Notes: a model not told the origin generated them from the letters alone. 64,000 nucleotides of DNA from Paraflavitalea devenefica (GCF_011759375.1 NZ_JAARML010000003.1:496001-560000); one strand, 5' to 3'. Positions 51,672 through 60,929 are shown, counted from the first letter of the stretch. Made by a program: numbers and translations.

Positions 51672-53108
51672 ATGATATTAATTAAGAGTTGTTGTTTGTT
51701 GTTAATTATCGTGCTTCAAATCCCATTTTCTAATTTGATGGCCCAACAAAAAGAAATGAAGGTGGGCGATGAACTTCCTAACTTAAAATTTGAAGTCGTT
51801 AATTATAAGCAGCCATTTATTACGCTTTCGGACTTTGATGAAGAGATTATAGTTTTCGATTTTTGGGCTACATGGTGTGGTGCTTGTATTTCGTCATTTA
51901 AAAAATTAGATTCTCTTCAGAGGGCTTATTTAGGTAAAATTGCATTTCTTCCTGTCAGCTATGAAAGTAGGAAAAAAGTAGCTCTTCATCTGGGAAAGAT
52001 AAATTCGATAAACAGAACTTCTTTCCCGTCTGTTGTCAATGATACTGTCTTAATGAAATTATTCCCTCATTCTGTAATTCCTCACTATGTTTGGGTAAAT
52101 AAAAAGGGGAAAATTCTAGCTCTGACGCAAACCGATCAGATTACGGCTTCCAATATTGATAGAGCTTTGCAAAATCAATTGGTTGAAAGTATTTCCCCCA
52201 AGCGAATTCTTGCAATTGATTATTTCAATTCGCCACTTTTTATTCCTGCTATTAAGCATGTCAATAGGTCAACTAAGGAGGAAGAAATAAGTTTGGTCAA
52301 TTTGAACGGCGATGTTTTTAGATCTATTATGACTCCTTACCAGGAAGACTACCTTAACGGTTTCTTCGGGGGAGGTGATGACAATAGAATTACCGTTTCA
52401 AATGTTGATGTTCGGAACCTTTATGTAAAGGCCTTTGAGAATTTGTTAAGTGAAGGGGCTATCGCCTTCATGGCAGGAGATAAAGTAGTTTGGGAATTGA
52501 AAGATAGCAGCTTGAATATACTAAATTCCCATTTATTTAGTAAAATAAATAAAGGCAATGAAGTGGTTTTCAGAGAATGGTTGAAACGTTATACTTTTTG
52601 CTACGAAATAGTTACTCCGGCATCATGGGGAAGAAATAGAAAGTATGAGATAATGTTGAATGATCTAAATAACTATTTTGGCTTACTTTTCGGGATCGAA
52701 GGGAAACTAGAGAAACGAAAGGTGGATGTTTATTCGTTAGTAAGCACTGGTAATAGGTCAGCTTTAGTTCAATCGAAGAATGAAAATGCTAGTTTGGAGC
52801 ACAATAGGTACTTCTTTAATATGAATTTGAACAAAGTATCTGTGTTTGTTCAGCTCCTAAATTCATTATACCAGCCTGATAGGATTTTAATTGATAATAC
52901 AGAAATTGAAGAACCTATATCCCTATCCCTTAATTGCGACTTAAGAGATTTCGACGCCGTGAAGGCAGCACTCAATAGGTATAAGCTATCTTTTGTTAAA
53001 AAACAGGTAGAGCAGCAACTTATAGTGATTCGACAGGTGGGACGGAACAATTCTAAGATTGATGATCTTATCGATAACAGACAGGCACGTAATGGGAAAG
53101 GTGAATAG
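51672..53108 (+). CDS. TlpA-like thioredoxin-fold exported protein
   Basis: 478 residues. Signal peptide (CLLLIIVLQIPFSNLMAQQ), then a thioredoxin/AhpC-TSA-like domain at about 25-165: GDELPNLKFEVV, IIVFDFWATWCGACISSFKK with the redox C-G-A-C motif near 70, and SVIPHYVWVNKKGKILA with the cis-Pro. The remaining roughly 300 residues are not recognised but resemble the C-terminal extensions of SusC/D-linked TlpA proteins of Sphingobacteriia and Chitinophagia. It probably acts on periplasmic disulfides or on ligands imported by the SusCD pair. A+T-rich codon use. Confidence 0.85.
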   Translation: MILIKSCCLLLIIVLQIPFSNLMAQQKEMKVGDELPNLKFEVVNYKQPFITLSDFDEEIIVFDFWATWCGACISSFKKLDSLQRAYLGKIAFLPVSYESRKKVALHLGKINSINRTSFPSVVNDTVLMKLFPHSVIPHYVWVNKKGKILALTQTDQITASNIDRALQNQLVESISPKRILAIDYFNSPLFIPAIKHVNRSTKEEEISLVNLNGDVFRSIMTPYQEDYLNGFFGGGDDNRITVSNVDVRNLYVKAFENLLSEGAIAFMAGDKVVWELKDSSLNILNSHLFSKINKGNEVVFREWLKRYTFCYEIVTPASWGRNRKYEIMLNDLNNYFGLLFGIEGKLEKRKVDVYSLVSTGNRSALVQSKNENASLEHNRYFFNMNLNKVSVFVQLLNSLYQPDRILIDNTEIEEPISLSLNCDLRDFDAVKAALNRYKLSFVKKQVEQQLIVIRQVGRNNSKIDDLIDNRQARNGKGE

Positions 53109-53700
53109 AGGCTTTTTGAATTTTTAAGATCATCAATTACCCAAATGTTTCGGTTTCTGTCAGAATTCAATTAGCATAAACAAACGCTGGCTGAGTCTTT
53201 CCGGAGATTTGACGCAATCAACCCGTACTTCTCTCGAAGTCGTTGCTCGGTTACTCCGGTTCTTGATAGTTCTTTTTTATAATATTTACTTTTTCTAGCA
53301 AAAGCTTTCCGGCGTTTATCCGCTTTATGAAGCTGCCTCAGCTGTTTGGTAATAAAGCAGTGCTGCTAGCTCTGCCTCGTTTATCTGTTTGTCTTCATCA
53401 GCCTTTCAAACGGCTTTTTGGACAAATTTTTCTGATATTCTTTGACTGTCGCACTGGTTATACAAAGTAGTGGCCATCTCTTTTTTTGATGTTTGTGGCG
53501 AGTAGTTGCTGGAGGGCTCGTTCAATTTGCATCTTTGGCCACTTATAAAATCGTACGCATCCATACGACTAACCGCCGTTTGTACTGAGCCATTTTGTTT
53601 CAGATCATTGACTGAATTGCAGTTGGTGTGGTTTACTCGGCTGTGGGCTGTTGTTTATTTAATTCACTTTTTCATTGAACAATAATTTAAACTAAATGAA
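53109..53700. pseudogene. Degenerate coding remnant (minus strand pieces)
   Basis: No intact gene. On the minus strand, protein-like fragments appear with stops and frame changes between them: MATTLYNQCDSQRISEKFVQ to KAV-stop, KADEDKQINEAELAALLYYQ, then in another frame HKADKRRKAFARKSKYYKKE and EQRLREKYGLIASNLRKDSA. This looks like one decayed gene, but I cannot identify the family; no transposase motif is visible. Confidence 0.4.
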
Positions 53701-54858
53701 ATGCATTTTTTTATTTTGTTAAGTCTTTTTCTTTCTACTATCGTTGGAACATCTGGCAAGTGTCAAGACAAGAGCTATTCTGTTGAGATAAGACTTAAAG
53801 GGGTCGATGATAATGATTCTTTTTATCTAAAGGGATACCTTGATGACGCCGTTGTCGCTGGATCAATTGTCAAGAATGGTACATGCAAATTTAGTGGTAA
53901 AACTGATGAAATTGGCTTTCCATTGAGATTGTTTAAACGTGAAAGTTCTAATGCCATTCTTTTGTTGGTAGATCCCGGAAGTCAATTGAGAGTTACGGGC
54001 ACGTGGACATTTAAAGATGTTTCAATAATCAGTCACTCGACCCATCCGAATATTACAGTGATTGATGATAGGCGAGATGGTAGTCAGAATTCAAAAAATG
54101 TATTTTTAAAATTCGTAAATAAGCAATTATCTGCAACCACCTCTCAAAACGAATTATCACAAATTGCACAGCAATTTGTGATTCAGAATCCGAATAACTC
54201 GTATTGTATGTTTTTGATACATCCATGGTCTGAATTCGATTTGACAATTCCTTATGAAAAGCGAAAAGAGCTTTATGCGGGTCTCAATAGGCATTTGTGG
54301 ACAATTTATTGGGGAAAACAATTGGCTATGTACTTTGAGGAGAAAGATTTTATAAAGTTTCTTTCATTGAAATCTCCAATAGTTGGTGAAAGGATTCCAA
54401 ACTTTAAATTGTACACAGATGATAGGCGTGAAGACAGCTTATATTCTTTTATAGGAAAAAGCAATGCCAAATTGACGTTGCTTTTATTATGGAAGCCTTA
54501 CAAGGAGACTGTTAGAGAAGAGTTCCAAAGAATCAAGGAAATACAGGACAAGTATTATAATGAGGGACTGCGAGTCATCTCCATTGGTCGTTATTGGAGT
54601 TTTGATGCTTGGTCGAATGACCGAAAATACTTAGAAAGGGACGTAAATGCGACTCTTCCTTGGCTTGACTTGGGCGATGTTAGAAAAGGGGACTGGGGTA
54701 GTAGTGAGTCTACTATTTCGTTTGGAGCTTTATATTTCAAAACCAAGAAGGATTGTTACAAGGTCTTGCTTGGGGAAAAGGGTGAGATTATTTCGCATGG
54801 TCTTTTAATGGATCAAGTAAGTTTATATTTATCTAAAGTTTTCAATAAGGAAGATTGA
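53701..54858 (+). CDS. Thioredoxin-fold exported protein lacking the CxxC motif (DUF4369-like N-terminus)
   Basis: 385 residues. Signal peptide (FILLSLFLSTIVGTSGKCQD), an N-terminal DUF4369-like beta domain (YSVEIRLKGVDDNDSFYLKG; ILLLVDPGSQLRVTG), a helical middle and a C-terminal thioredoxin-like domain (VGERIPNFKLYTDDRREDSL; NAKLTLLLLWKPYKETVREE; VISIGRYWSFDAW). In active TlpA-type proteins the LLLLW block continues with A-S-W-C-x-x-C; here it is K-P-Y-K-E-T-V, so both cysteines are lost. It is likely a structural or binding paralogue, not a reductase. A+T-rich. Confidence 0.75.
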   Translation: MHFFILLSLFLSTIVGTSGKCQDKSYSVEIRLKGVDDNDSFYLKGYLDDAVVAGSIVKNGTCKFSGKTDEIGFPLRLFKRESSNAILLLVDPGSQLRVTGTWTFKDVSIISHSTHPNITVIDDRRDGSQNSKNVFLKFVNKQLSATTSQNELSQIAQQFVIQNPNNSYCMFLIHPWSEFDLTIPYEKRKELYAGLNRHLWTIYWGKQLAMYFEEKDFIKFLSLKSPIVGERIPNFKLYTDDRREDSLYSFIGKSNAKLTLLLLWKPYKETVREEFQRIKEIQDKYYNEGLRVISIGRYWSFDAWSNDRKYLERDVNATLPWLDLGDVRKGDWGSSESTISFGALYFKTKKDCYKVLLGEKGEIISHGLLMDQVSLYLSKVFNKED

Positions 54859-54891
54859 ATAGCAATACTCCCCGTTTCTATGTGGTGTTTC

Positions 54892-55941
54892 TTAATCATT
54901 TGAAATCCTATAAAGAGAAATTTGTTTCTTGTCCATTGTTAACAAATAATTCTGAACAACGGCAAATGAAATCAGCTCTTCTTCTTCTATTTTACGTATT
55001 AAAAAGCTATTTAGATATTTGCCTGATTTACTGGAATACACATCAATTGTTGTATTTTCTTTAAATTGTTGAACTTCGGTATTATTGGATATTATCTTGG
55101 AGTTAACGTATAGTTTTCCATTGCTGATTGCTGCATTTGCATTTACAGTCCTACTTGGCTTCGTTTTGGTATATTGTTTACCTGTAAATGTTTTCAATCC
55201 CGCTGCCGCAATTTGATATGATTTTATGTTATCAATGGTTGAAAATGAATCAATCTTGCTCAAAGTCGTATCCGAGGTAATAAAACCGTTTCTATAGGCA
55301 TATGTATAAATAACTGTCGCCGTTTCCGGATCATATATAAGATTGCCATCTGTAGAAATACCCGCGTCATTTCTTTGTTCAGTAATCTGGGCGGATTTGA
55401 ATATATCTGCAACAAGATCCGCTTTGGTGAAATTTTGATCTAGAATTCCGTTATTATTTGAAAGTGTTCTAAAGATGAATGAATTTCTAGAGATTGCTGT
55501 TGCTCTTGTAACTGTCTTATCACCTAATTTTAATGTGTTTTCAATCTGGCCAGAGGGATTAATTGTAAAGATAATGTTCTTTTGCGGCAGTATAATCTGC
55601 AATGTATTTTGAGAATATGTGAGTATGTTATGTTCAAGACCCGTTAACGAGTCGGGTAGCATGATGGCCTTATTTTCTATTTGTTTAGTTTCAGGATTAA
55701 AAATTTGAATCAACCTCTTGTCGTTTCCTGACAGTAAAATCCTGCCTGAGTCGATAACTGTTGCACTTGTAGCTTTTATCCGATTTGCAAACGAATGAAT
55801 TGATGCTAAGGATGTTGAGGTGAATGTTCTGTTAAAACCATTTTTAGCATATAGTGACTTGGTTGACATCCAAGCTAATGCAGCGACAATTGCTGTTGCT
55901 ATTAAAAATGCAGTTGAAAGTATTAAAAGTCTCTGTCTCAT
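54892..55941 (-). CDS. Membrane-anchored periplasmic repeat (propeller-like) protein
   Basis: 349 residues from the ATG at 55941 (MRQRLLILSTAFLIATAIVA), a signal-anchor helix. The rest is strand-rich with repeated motifs typical of WD/TolB-like propellers: RLIQIFNPETKQIENKAIML, NIIFTINPSGQIENTLKL, TVIYTYAYRNGF, TTIDVYSSKSGKYLNSFLI. I infer a propeller of six or so blades. It is the last gene of a minus-strand cassette after the small peptide gene and MauE. In characterised methylamine dehydrogenase clusters a propeller subunit is paired with MauE; whether that analogy holds here is not known. Confidence 0.65.
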   Translation of the reverse strand: MRQRLLILSTAFLIATAIVAALAWMSTKSLYAKNGFNRTFTSTSLASIHSFANRIKATSATVIDSGRILLSGNDKRLIQIFNPETKQIENKAIMLPDSLTGLEHNILTYSQNTLQIILPQKNIIFTINPSGQIENTLKLGDKTVTRATAISRNSFIFRTLSNNNGILDQNFTKADLVADIFKSAQITEQRNDAGISTDGNLIYDPETATVIYTYAYRNGFITSDTTLSKIDSFSTIDNIKSYQIAAAGLKTFTGKQYTKTKPSRTVNANAAISNGKLYVNSKIISNNTEVQQFKENTTIDVYSSKSGKYLNSFLIRKIEEEELISFAVVQNYLLTMDKKQISLYRISND

Positions 55942-56003
55942 AGATAAGATTTTCAAGAAAGATGGGAACAAAGAAAACCTTTGTTCCCATTTATGATGGC
56001 AAA

Positions 56004-56300
56004 TTATTGGTAAGTTCCGAAAAGTACTACTGGTGAATAAGTGCTAACGCCGGTTTGCTTAACAATACAAAGGTTTGCCGATTGAGTTGGACAATGAGTA
56101 TCCAGGTCGAATTCATCCCTCTCTGTTGAGGTTAAAGGAGTTGTGTTAATTTGAGTGGTGGTTGTTACGGATGTAGTAGCCACAGTCACTTTGTAATAGT
56201 CGTTGATTGCCAATTTTTTCATTTTGCTGTTGTTAAAGGCACTGGCACCTACGAATGTCAATAAAATCAAAGATGCGAGGATAATTTTAAACTGTTTCAT
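56004..56300 (-). CDS. Small secreted peptide with two cysteines (DUF6520-like)
   Basis: 98 residues. A signal peptide (ILASLILLTFVGASAF, cleavage near SAF-NN) precedes a short Thr-rich mature chain (TVATTSVTTTTQINTTPLTS) with a single Cys pair in DTHCPTQSANLCIV (C-x7-C). The size, signal and C-terminal Cys pair resemble the small DUF6520-like proteins that sit next to MauE genes in other Bacteroidota (from memory). It lies between the propeller-like gene and the MauE gene on the same strand. Confidence 0.65.
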   Translation of the reverse strand: MKQFKIILASLILLTFVGASAFNNSKMKKLAINDYYKVTVATTSVTTTTQINTTPLTSTERDEFDLDTHCPTQSANLCIVKQTGVSTYSPVVLFGTYQ

Positions 56301-56529
56301 AAAAAATAATTAAGAGATTAACGATAGGCCTACTTTGTTTACAGGTGTTCGGCTAGTCCTGAATCCTATAATTGAACAGAATTGTATTTTAATGTAGTGG
56401 ATCAATCTACATTAATTCTGTGCTGCAGCAATGGTGATATGAATGTTAACTTATGCTGTGAGAGCTGTGATATTATGTTATCTGCCGGTGCTATAAGTGT
56501 GGATAGCTTCATAATATAAGGTTCAATGG

Positions 56530-57018
56530 TTAGATGTGTTGTAGAACTTTGGCGGTCGGAAGTATATTGTCGCTTAAGGGTCTGCTGGCTTTTAAGTGTT
56601 GCACTCCCTTTTTTGACCATCTCCCATGTAAAATTGAAAATATTGTCAGAAATACTGTTGCGGTATTGAACCATAAATGTTGATTCCAGGATAAATTTGA
56701 AATGATTCCTCCGCATGAGCAAGGTATGTTTGGAGCATATTTGAGCATTACAAATACGTATTCAGTAAATATTGTCATCAAAAAGAAAGATGCGTATAGC
56801 CCTAACAGTCTAGTGCTATTTAATAAAAGTAGTAATGATATTAAAACTTCTCCCCAAGGTATCAAGATTGATAAGGGCTCTGAAAAATCTGAGATAAATG
56901 GAGATTGGCTTATCTCGAGTTCGAATGTCTTATTGTCGGCTATTTTGGTGAAGCCCGTATAGCAAAACAGTAGAATTAGAAAGTAAGATACAACTTTTGT
57001 AATCAGACGGAAGAACAT
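56530..57018 (-). CDS. MauE/DoxX family redox-associated membrane protein
   Basis: 162 residues. Four membrane helices (VVSYFLILLFCYTGFTKI; LSILIPWGEVLISLLLLL; LGLYASFFLMTIFTEYVFVM; LWFNTATVFLTIF), with the family's cysteine motif PCSCGG near 98-103 in the loop before the last helix. MauE proteins support periplasmic disulfide formation in methylamine dehydrogenase maturation; close homologues occur widely with small cysteine peptides. It begins 12 bases after the stop of the FAD-oxidoreductase fusion, so it is probably co-transcribed with it. Confidence 0.88.
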   Translation of the reverse strand: MFFRLITKVVSYFLILLFCYTGFTKIADNKTFELEISQSPFISDFSEPLSILIPWGEVLISLLLLLNSTRLLGLYASFFLMTIFTEYVFVMLKYAPNIPCSCGGIISNLSWNQHLWFNTATVFLTIFSILHGRWSKKGVQHLKASRPLSDNILPTAKVLQHI

Positions 57019-57029
57019 GTGATATTATT

Positions 57030-60000
57030 TTAGCTTGTTTGGATATTTGAAATCTTTGCTACCACTGAGGTGATTTGAAAGGATCCGACAACTCTTTCAA
57101 ACAATAGTGTCACTGTTAGAAATAATACAGATAAAGATGACAATTGGTATCTCATTACAACGGGTGCGGAGAATGTGCTGAAAACGAAGTTGCCAACCAA
57201 AAACAGGATGAGTACTAAAAGTGCCTTGGCGGCAATCTCGTTAAGTATTGTTTTTCGCTTGTGTAGGGTTAGTCCGACAATTGCTAATAATAACATTACG
57301 TTAAGCAACAAGAACAATGTTTTGAAGGGCAGTAGAAGTTTATAGCCCAGTTTTGGATATTTGGAATGTATTATTGGAGATGTATAGTCAAACCAATAGG
57401 CAGCAATAGGTTTTGTTAGAGTATCTCCCATGTTATATTGGCGGAAAATCTCTAATGGGGGTGATAGATATTCCTTCATGTTTGGTATAACGAAGCTTTG
57501 AAGAAATGCGACTGGATGACTTAATATATGGTTTTGACCAAATGCTTTAAGGTCCTTACTGACAGATACCCAAGCTTTCACGGAATCTTTTGTTTTGGTG
57601 GTCGTCATGGACTGATACCAGTATCTTTTTAGTGCTCCCGAGTCATCCCACATATAATTGGAACTTACAATATTTTCTGCTTCAACTCCTAAGGCGTGGG
57701 CGTATTCCTTAGACAGTCTATGTAATTCTAAAAATTGTTTTGGGACCATTTTCGGAGGTGTGCTTTTGGTATACATATGCATCACATTATTGCTTAGCTG
57801 CCATCCTGCGAATGGGGAGAAGAGATATTCACCGTACTTTTTATAATTAGCGTAACTGGTAATTGTAATAAATGCGAATAGTGTGAACAAAGACGACAAG
57901 GCGATAGCCCATTTGGTTCTGGCGGGACGCTGTGTTAGTATAAATGCAAGCGTCGTAATGATAGGGAATATCAAAGCCGCATAGCGGAAAGTAAGAAGTA
58001 GGAAAAGTATTAAGCAGTGAATTATAATATCTTCTTTAGTTGTTTTTTGAATAATGATAAGTAAGTGGCATATCCAAAGTAAAGTTAAGGACGAGAAAAG
58101 GGAATCGGGGCCAACATAATTTGCTGCATATAACGAGATGGGATTGAAAGTTAAGAATAAAAAAATAAGCCGTTTAGCCTTGTTTTCAGGCTTAAGATAG
58201 AAAGAAATGCAAAAAAAGAGGGTGATACTTGAAATATAGTTTATAATATATTGAAAAAATACCAACGCATTGTCTGAGGACGATAGTACGCTAAATAGAG
58301 ATAGGAATCTTGAGTAGCCAATTGGCCTTATGTGCGTATAGGAGTCAAGTAGTGCTGCATTTATGTAGCTGTATGAATCGTTTGAATAATCAGCAAAAGG
58401 ATATATTGACTTGAAGATGATGAATTGAACTATAGTGGCAACTAGTCCTCCGACAAGGTATCCGAAGTTTGCCTTATTTTTGAATATGAAATGCATTAAC
58501 AAATGTTCTTTTGGTGTGAGTAATTCTGCCTCATTATTCTCTCGTCTATAATCGTCAGGGCTACTTTTTTCTTCGAGATACTCCTGCTCTGTATTTATTT
58601 CCCACAAGTTTTCTTTTGTAATACGACCCGCTTCAATATTATCCACCGCCACCATCGCCGTGAGCATACTATGATCCGTATTATTATACTTATGCATCCC
58701 GTTCCTGCCCACCAGGAAAAGATTGGCGAACCTATCCAGGTAATTACGAATCACGTCAAACCGTTCATAAGTCCCAAAGTATGCAGGATACGTTTTTTCC
58801 ATTCTATTGACAGTGCTGTCCAGTACGTCTTCGGCAAGAATGAGGTCCATTTTGACCAGTTCTTCTGCAGCTAGCTTTTTAATTTCTTCATCCGACTTAT
58901 TCCAGATGGCATCTCCCTTGGTACAGAAATACTCCAGCCCTAACCATACCGTATTAGGATCAGCTACCATGTACGGCCCCCAGTTATTATACACCTGCAT
59001 CCGCGCCACTTTCACATCTTTCTCCTGTATATAGATCCAACTGTCCTTGGGCGTGTCCATCGTCATTTTCTTCACCAGCACACCTGCATACACAAAATCC
59101 CGATAGATCAAACCTTCAGCTACTTCTTTTACTTCTGTGGGCACCTCGCCCTGTATGCCGGCTATAAGTTCCTGGATGGGCATGGTGGAGATAAAGTAAT
59201 CTCCTTCCAGGGATTCCAGCTCCCCGGTTTGCGTATTCAGCGCTTCTATACCGGTGATCTTTTCTCCATCGGTATGGATATGCTTCACGTCATAATTAGA
59301 GACGATCCTGCCACCTAATACTTCTACCTGCCTGGCTACCTCTTCCCACATAGCGCCGGCGCCCGTGGCCGGATATAAAAATTGCTCAATAAGACTGGTC
59401 TCTGTGCCCTTCTGATGAATATCTCCCTTCTTTCTTTTGGTTAAAGCTTTGGCGGCATGAATGACCGCCTTACTCAGCGACACCCCTTTAATTCTTTGGG
59501 CGCCCCAGTCTGCAGAAATTTTATTGCAGTCCATGCCCCATACTTTCTCTGTATAGTCTTTGAAGAAAATATGATATAGTACACTGCCAAACTTATTGAT
59601 CATGAAATCTTCCAGGCTCTTCTGCGGCTTACGGGGAAACAGCCGGGCATATAAATAGGAGCATACAATTTTAATAGTAGTGATAATGCCCAGTTGTCCC
59701 AACGTAGCAATAGACAATTGTATCGGATAGGCAAAGAACTGGCGCAGGAAGTAGATCCGGGTAAGCCGTTGGATCACCAGCATGGATTTGGCAGGCGGTT
59801 TCCCGTCCGTTTCTGCTGTGGTCAGGAAATCACCGGTATCCAGGGTGCGTGATTTATTCTGGTAGCTGATGGTCAGGTCTTCTCCTTTTGGCGTATGCAA
59901 GGGCATGATGTTGGTCCACCAGTTCATCACCCGGTCGCTTTTGGAGAAAAAGCGGTGCGGACCGAAGTCCATTTTGTTTCCTTTATAATCTATAGTCTTG

Positions 60001-60125
60001 GAAATGCCACCAACCTGCTTACATTTTTCTACTATTATAGGCTTAATATCGGTTCTTTTCAATAGTTCATAGGCAGCAGTTAATCCCGCAGGCCCGGCGC
60101 CGATGATGATTGCTTTTTTAGGCAT
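57030..60125 (-). CDS. Fusion of NAD(P)/FAD-dependent oxidoreductase and polytopic membrane protein
   Basis: 1031 residues from the ATG at 60125 (MPKKAIIIGAGPAGLTAAYE). Residues 1-540 are an FAD-dependent oxidoreductase: the Rossmann motif IIIGAGPAGLTAAYELL, GGISKTIDYKGNKMDFGPHR and HKYNNTDHSMLTAMVAVDNI near its end match the group annotated as protoporphyrinogen-oxidase-like or UDP-galactopyranose-mutase-like proteins, often in polysaccharide clusters. From about residue 544 (MHFIFKNKANFGYLVGGLVA) the protein becomes at least ten membrane helices with FADYSNDSYSYINAALLD, resembling GT-C type membrane glycosyltransferases. Codon use changes from G+C-rich to A+T-rich at this junction. The Met at 58496 could also start a separate protein. 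Confidence 0.85.
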   Translation of the reverse strand: MPKKAIIIGAGPAGLTAAYELLKRTDIKPIIVEKCKQVGGISKTIDYKGNKMDFGPHRFFSKSDRVMNWWTNIMPLHTPKGEDLTISYQNKSRTLDTGDFLTTAETDGKPPAKSMLVIQRLTRIYFLRQFFAYPIQLSIATLGQLGIITTIKIVCSYLYARLFPRKPQKSLEDFMINKFGSVLYHIFFKDYTEKVWGMDCNKISADWGAQRIKGVSLSKAVIHAAKALTKRKKGDIHQKGTETSLIEQFLYPATGAGAMWEEVARQVEVLGGRIVSNYDVKHIHTDGEKITGIEALNTQTGELESLEGDYFISTMPIQELIAGIQGEVPTEVKEVAEGLIYRDFVYAGVLVKKMTMDTPKDSWIYIQEKDVKVARMQVYNNWGPYMVADPNTVWLGLEYFCTKGDAIWNKSDEEIKKLAAEELVKMDLILAEDVLDSTVNRMEKTYPAYFGTYERFDVIRNYLDRFANLFLVGRNGMHKYNNTDHSMLTAMVAVDNIEAGRITKENLWEINTEQEYLEEKSSPDDYRRENNEAELLTPKEHLLMHFIFKNKANFGYLVGGLVATIVQFIIFKSIYPFADYSNDSYSYINAALLDSYTHIRPIGYSRFLSLFSVLSSSDNALVFFQYIINYISSITLFFCISFYLKPENKAKRLIFLFLTFNPISLYAANYVGPDSLFSSLTLLWICHLLIIIQKTTKEDIIIHCLILFLLLTFRYAALIFPIITTLAFILTQRPARTKWAIALSSLFTLFAFITITSYANYKKYGEYLFSPFAGWQLSNNVMHMYTKSTPPKMVPKQFLELHRLSKEYAHALGVEAENIVSSNYMWDDSGALKRYWYQSMTTTKTKDSVKAWVSVSKDLKAFGQNHILSHPVAFLQSFVIPNMKEYLSPPLEIFRQYNMGDTLTKPIAAYWFDYTSPIIHSKYPKLGYKLLLPFKTLFLLLNVMLLLAIVGLTLHKRKTILNEIAAKALLVLILFLVGNFVFSTFSAPVVMRYQLSSLSVLFLTVTLLFERVVGSFQITSVVAKISNIQTS

Positions 60126-60540
60126 AAGGATAAAGTCGGGCACAGCGCGTTATGTGCCCACGCATAACGTGGGCGGAGCGACTGCACCGGTTAAAGAATA
60201 AGGTGAAAAAGATCCGGGTGTTGGAGACCGTCAGCGTAAGCTGAGCTCATTATTCCCAATACAAGGCGACAAAAACATTTGTCGTCCATGCTCAGGAACC
60301 AACCTCCCGGATTTAGGTAATACTTAAAGCCGTAAGTTTCGAACGTTTGTACATTGACCAACCAAAGTCAATCTTGTTGAACCTCTTAATATTTTAGTAC
60401 GGCCGGTATATAAGCTGGGGTTAAAGTGTTTGTAATAATAAGTACTGTTTGAGGTAGCGTTTCTGTCGTAACTGTATGCAAGATAATTCGTGTAAATAAT
60501 GCAATCCGTCAAATAAATATTCCATCCGGTGTTTTTGTTT
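60126..60540. other. Intergenic region with hairpins
   Basis: 415 bases. It has a palindrome CGTTATG/CATAACG (about 60150-60170) and a hairpin GACAAA-AACA-TTTGTC (about 60269-60284). No gene supported. Confidence 0.4.
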
Positions 60541-60888
60541 TCACCCTGTTTTTTGCCCTTGTTTTCTCTTCCAGCCAGCCGGTGTTTCCTGGAATGTTTT
60601 CCGGAATGCCTTACAAAAATTGCTTTCACTTTCATAGCCAATCTCCGGGATGATCAGTTTGATGGATTTCCCTTCCAGCATCAGGACCTTCGCCCGTTGC
60701 ATTCTCTTTTCTTTTAAATAGGTATACATCCCCACACCAAAAACATATTTGAAGATGGATTTGAGCTTTTTGACTGGCAGCTTCACTTTCTTCGATAGCT
60801 CGTCAATATTGTAATGTATATGCAGACAACTGCTGATAATAACGGCGGCCTGCTTCGCCCGGTCCATCTCTTCTTCACTCCATTTCAT
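60541..60888 (-). CDS. Short AraC-type helix-turn-helix regulator
   Basis: 115 residues from the ATG at 60888. Almost entirely an AraC DNA-binding domain: INIDELSKKVKLPVKKLKSI-like first HTH (here YNIDELSKKVKLPVKKLKSI), YTYLKEKRMQRAKVLMLEG and the second HTH IPEIGYESESNFCKAFRKTF followed by TPAGWKR. No ligand-binding domain is present, so activation must come from another protein or from its level. It lies 42 bases downstream of the next AraC gene on the same strand. Confidence 0.87.
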   Translation of the reverse strand: MKWSEEEMDRAKQAAVIISSCLHIHYNIDELSKKVKLPVKKLKSIFKYVFGVGMYTYLKEKRMQRAKVLMLEGKSIKLIIPEIGYESESNFCKAFRKTFQETPAGWKRKQGQKTG

Positions 60889-60929
60889 AGACAAAGCAAT
60901 AAGGGAAGTATATTGATTTCAAAAAGCAG

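Larger units (their letters stand above)
46340..58500. other. A+T-rich segment, probable acquired island
   Basis: Two 60-base lines I counted inside (49801 and 58141) hold about 25% and 32% G+C; others inside reach about 50%, so the segment is mosaic. Genes on either side are close to half G+C. The left edge lies inside susC after the STN domain, and the right edge inside the FAD oxidoreductase gene near 58500. It includes gene remnants at 50835-51173, 51203-51618 (G+C-rich) and 53109-53650. No integrase, transposase or flanking direct repeats were found. Edges are approximate. Confidence 0.5.

Noticed and set aside
56402..56722. 106-codon frame overlapping the MauE gene
   Set aside because: It overlaps MauE on the same strand in another frame over most of its length and lacks a signal or family pattern.
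46340..58500. Integrative element with att sites or prophage
   Set aside because: No integrase, transposase, phage structural gene or flanking direct repeats were found; tRNA-Gln lies 4 kb outside the A+T-rich segment.
60324..60641. 105-codon minus-strand frame overlapping the AraC gene
   Set aside because: It overlaps a well-supported regulator in another frame and has no recognisable features.
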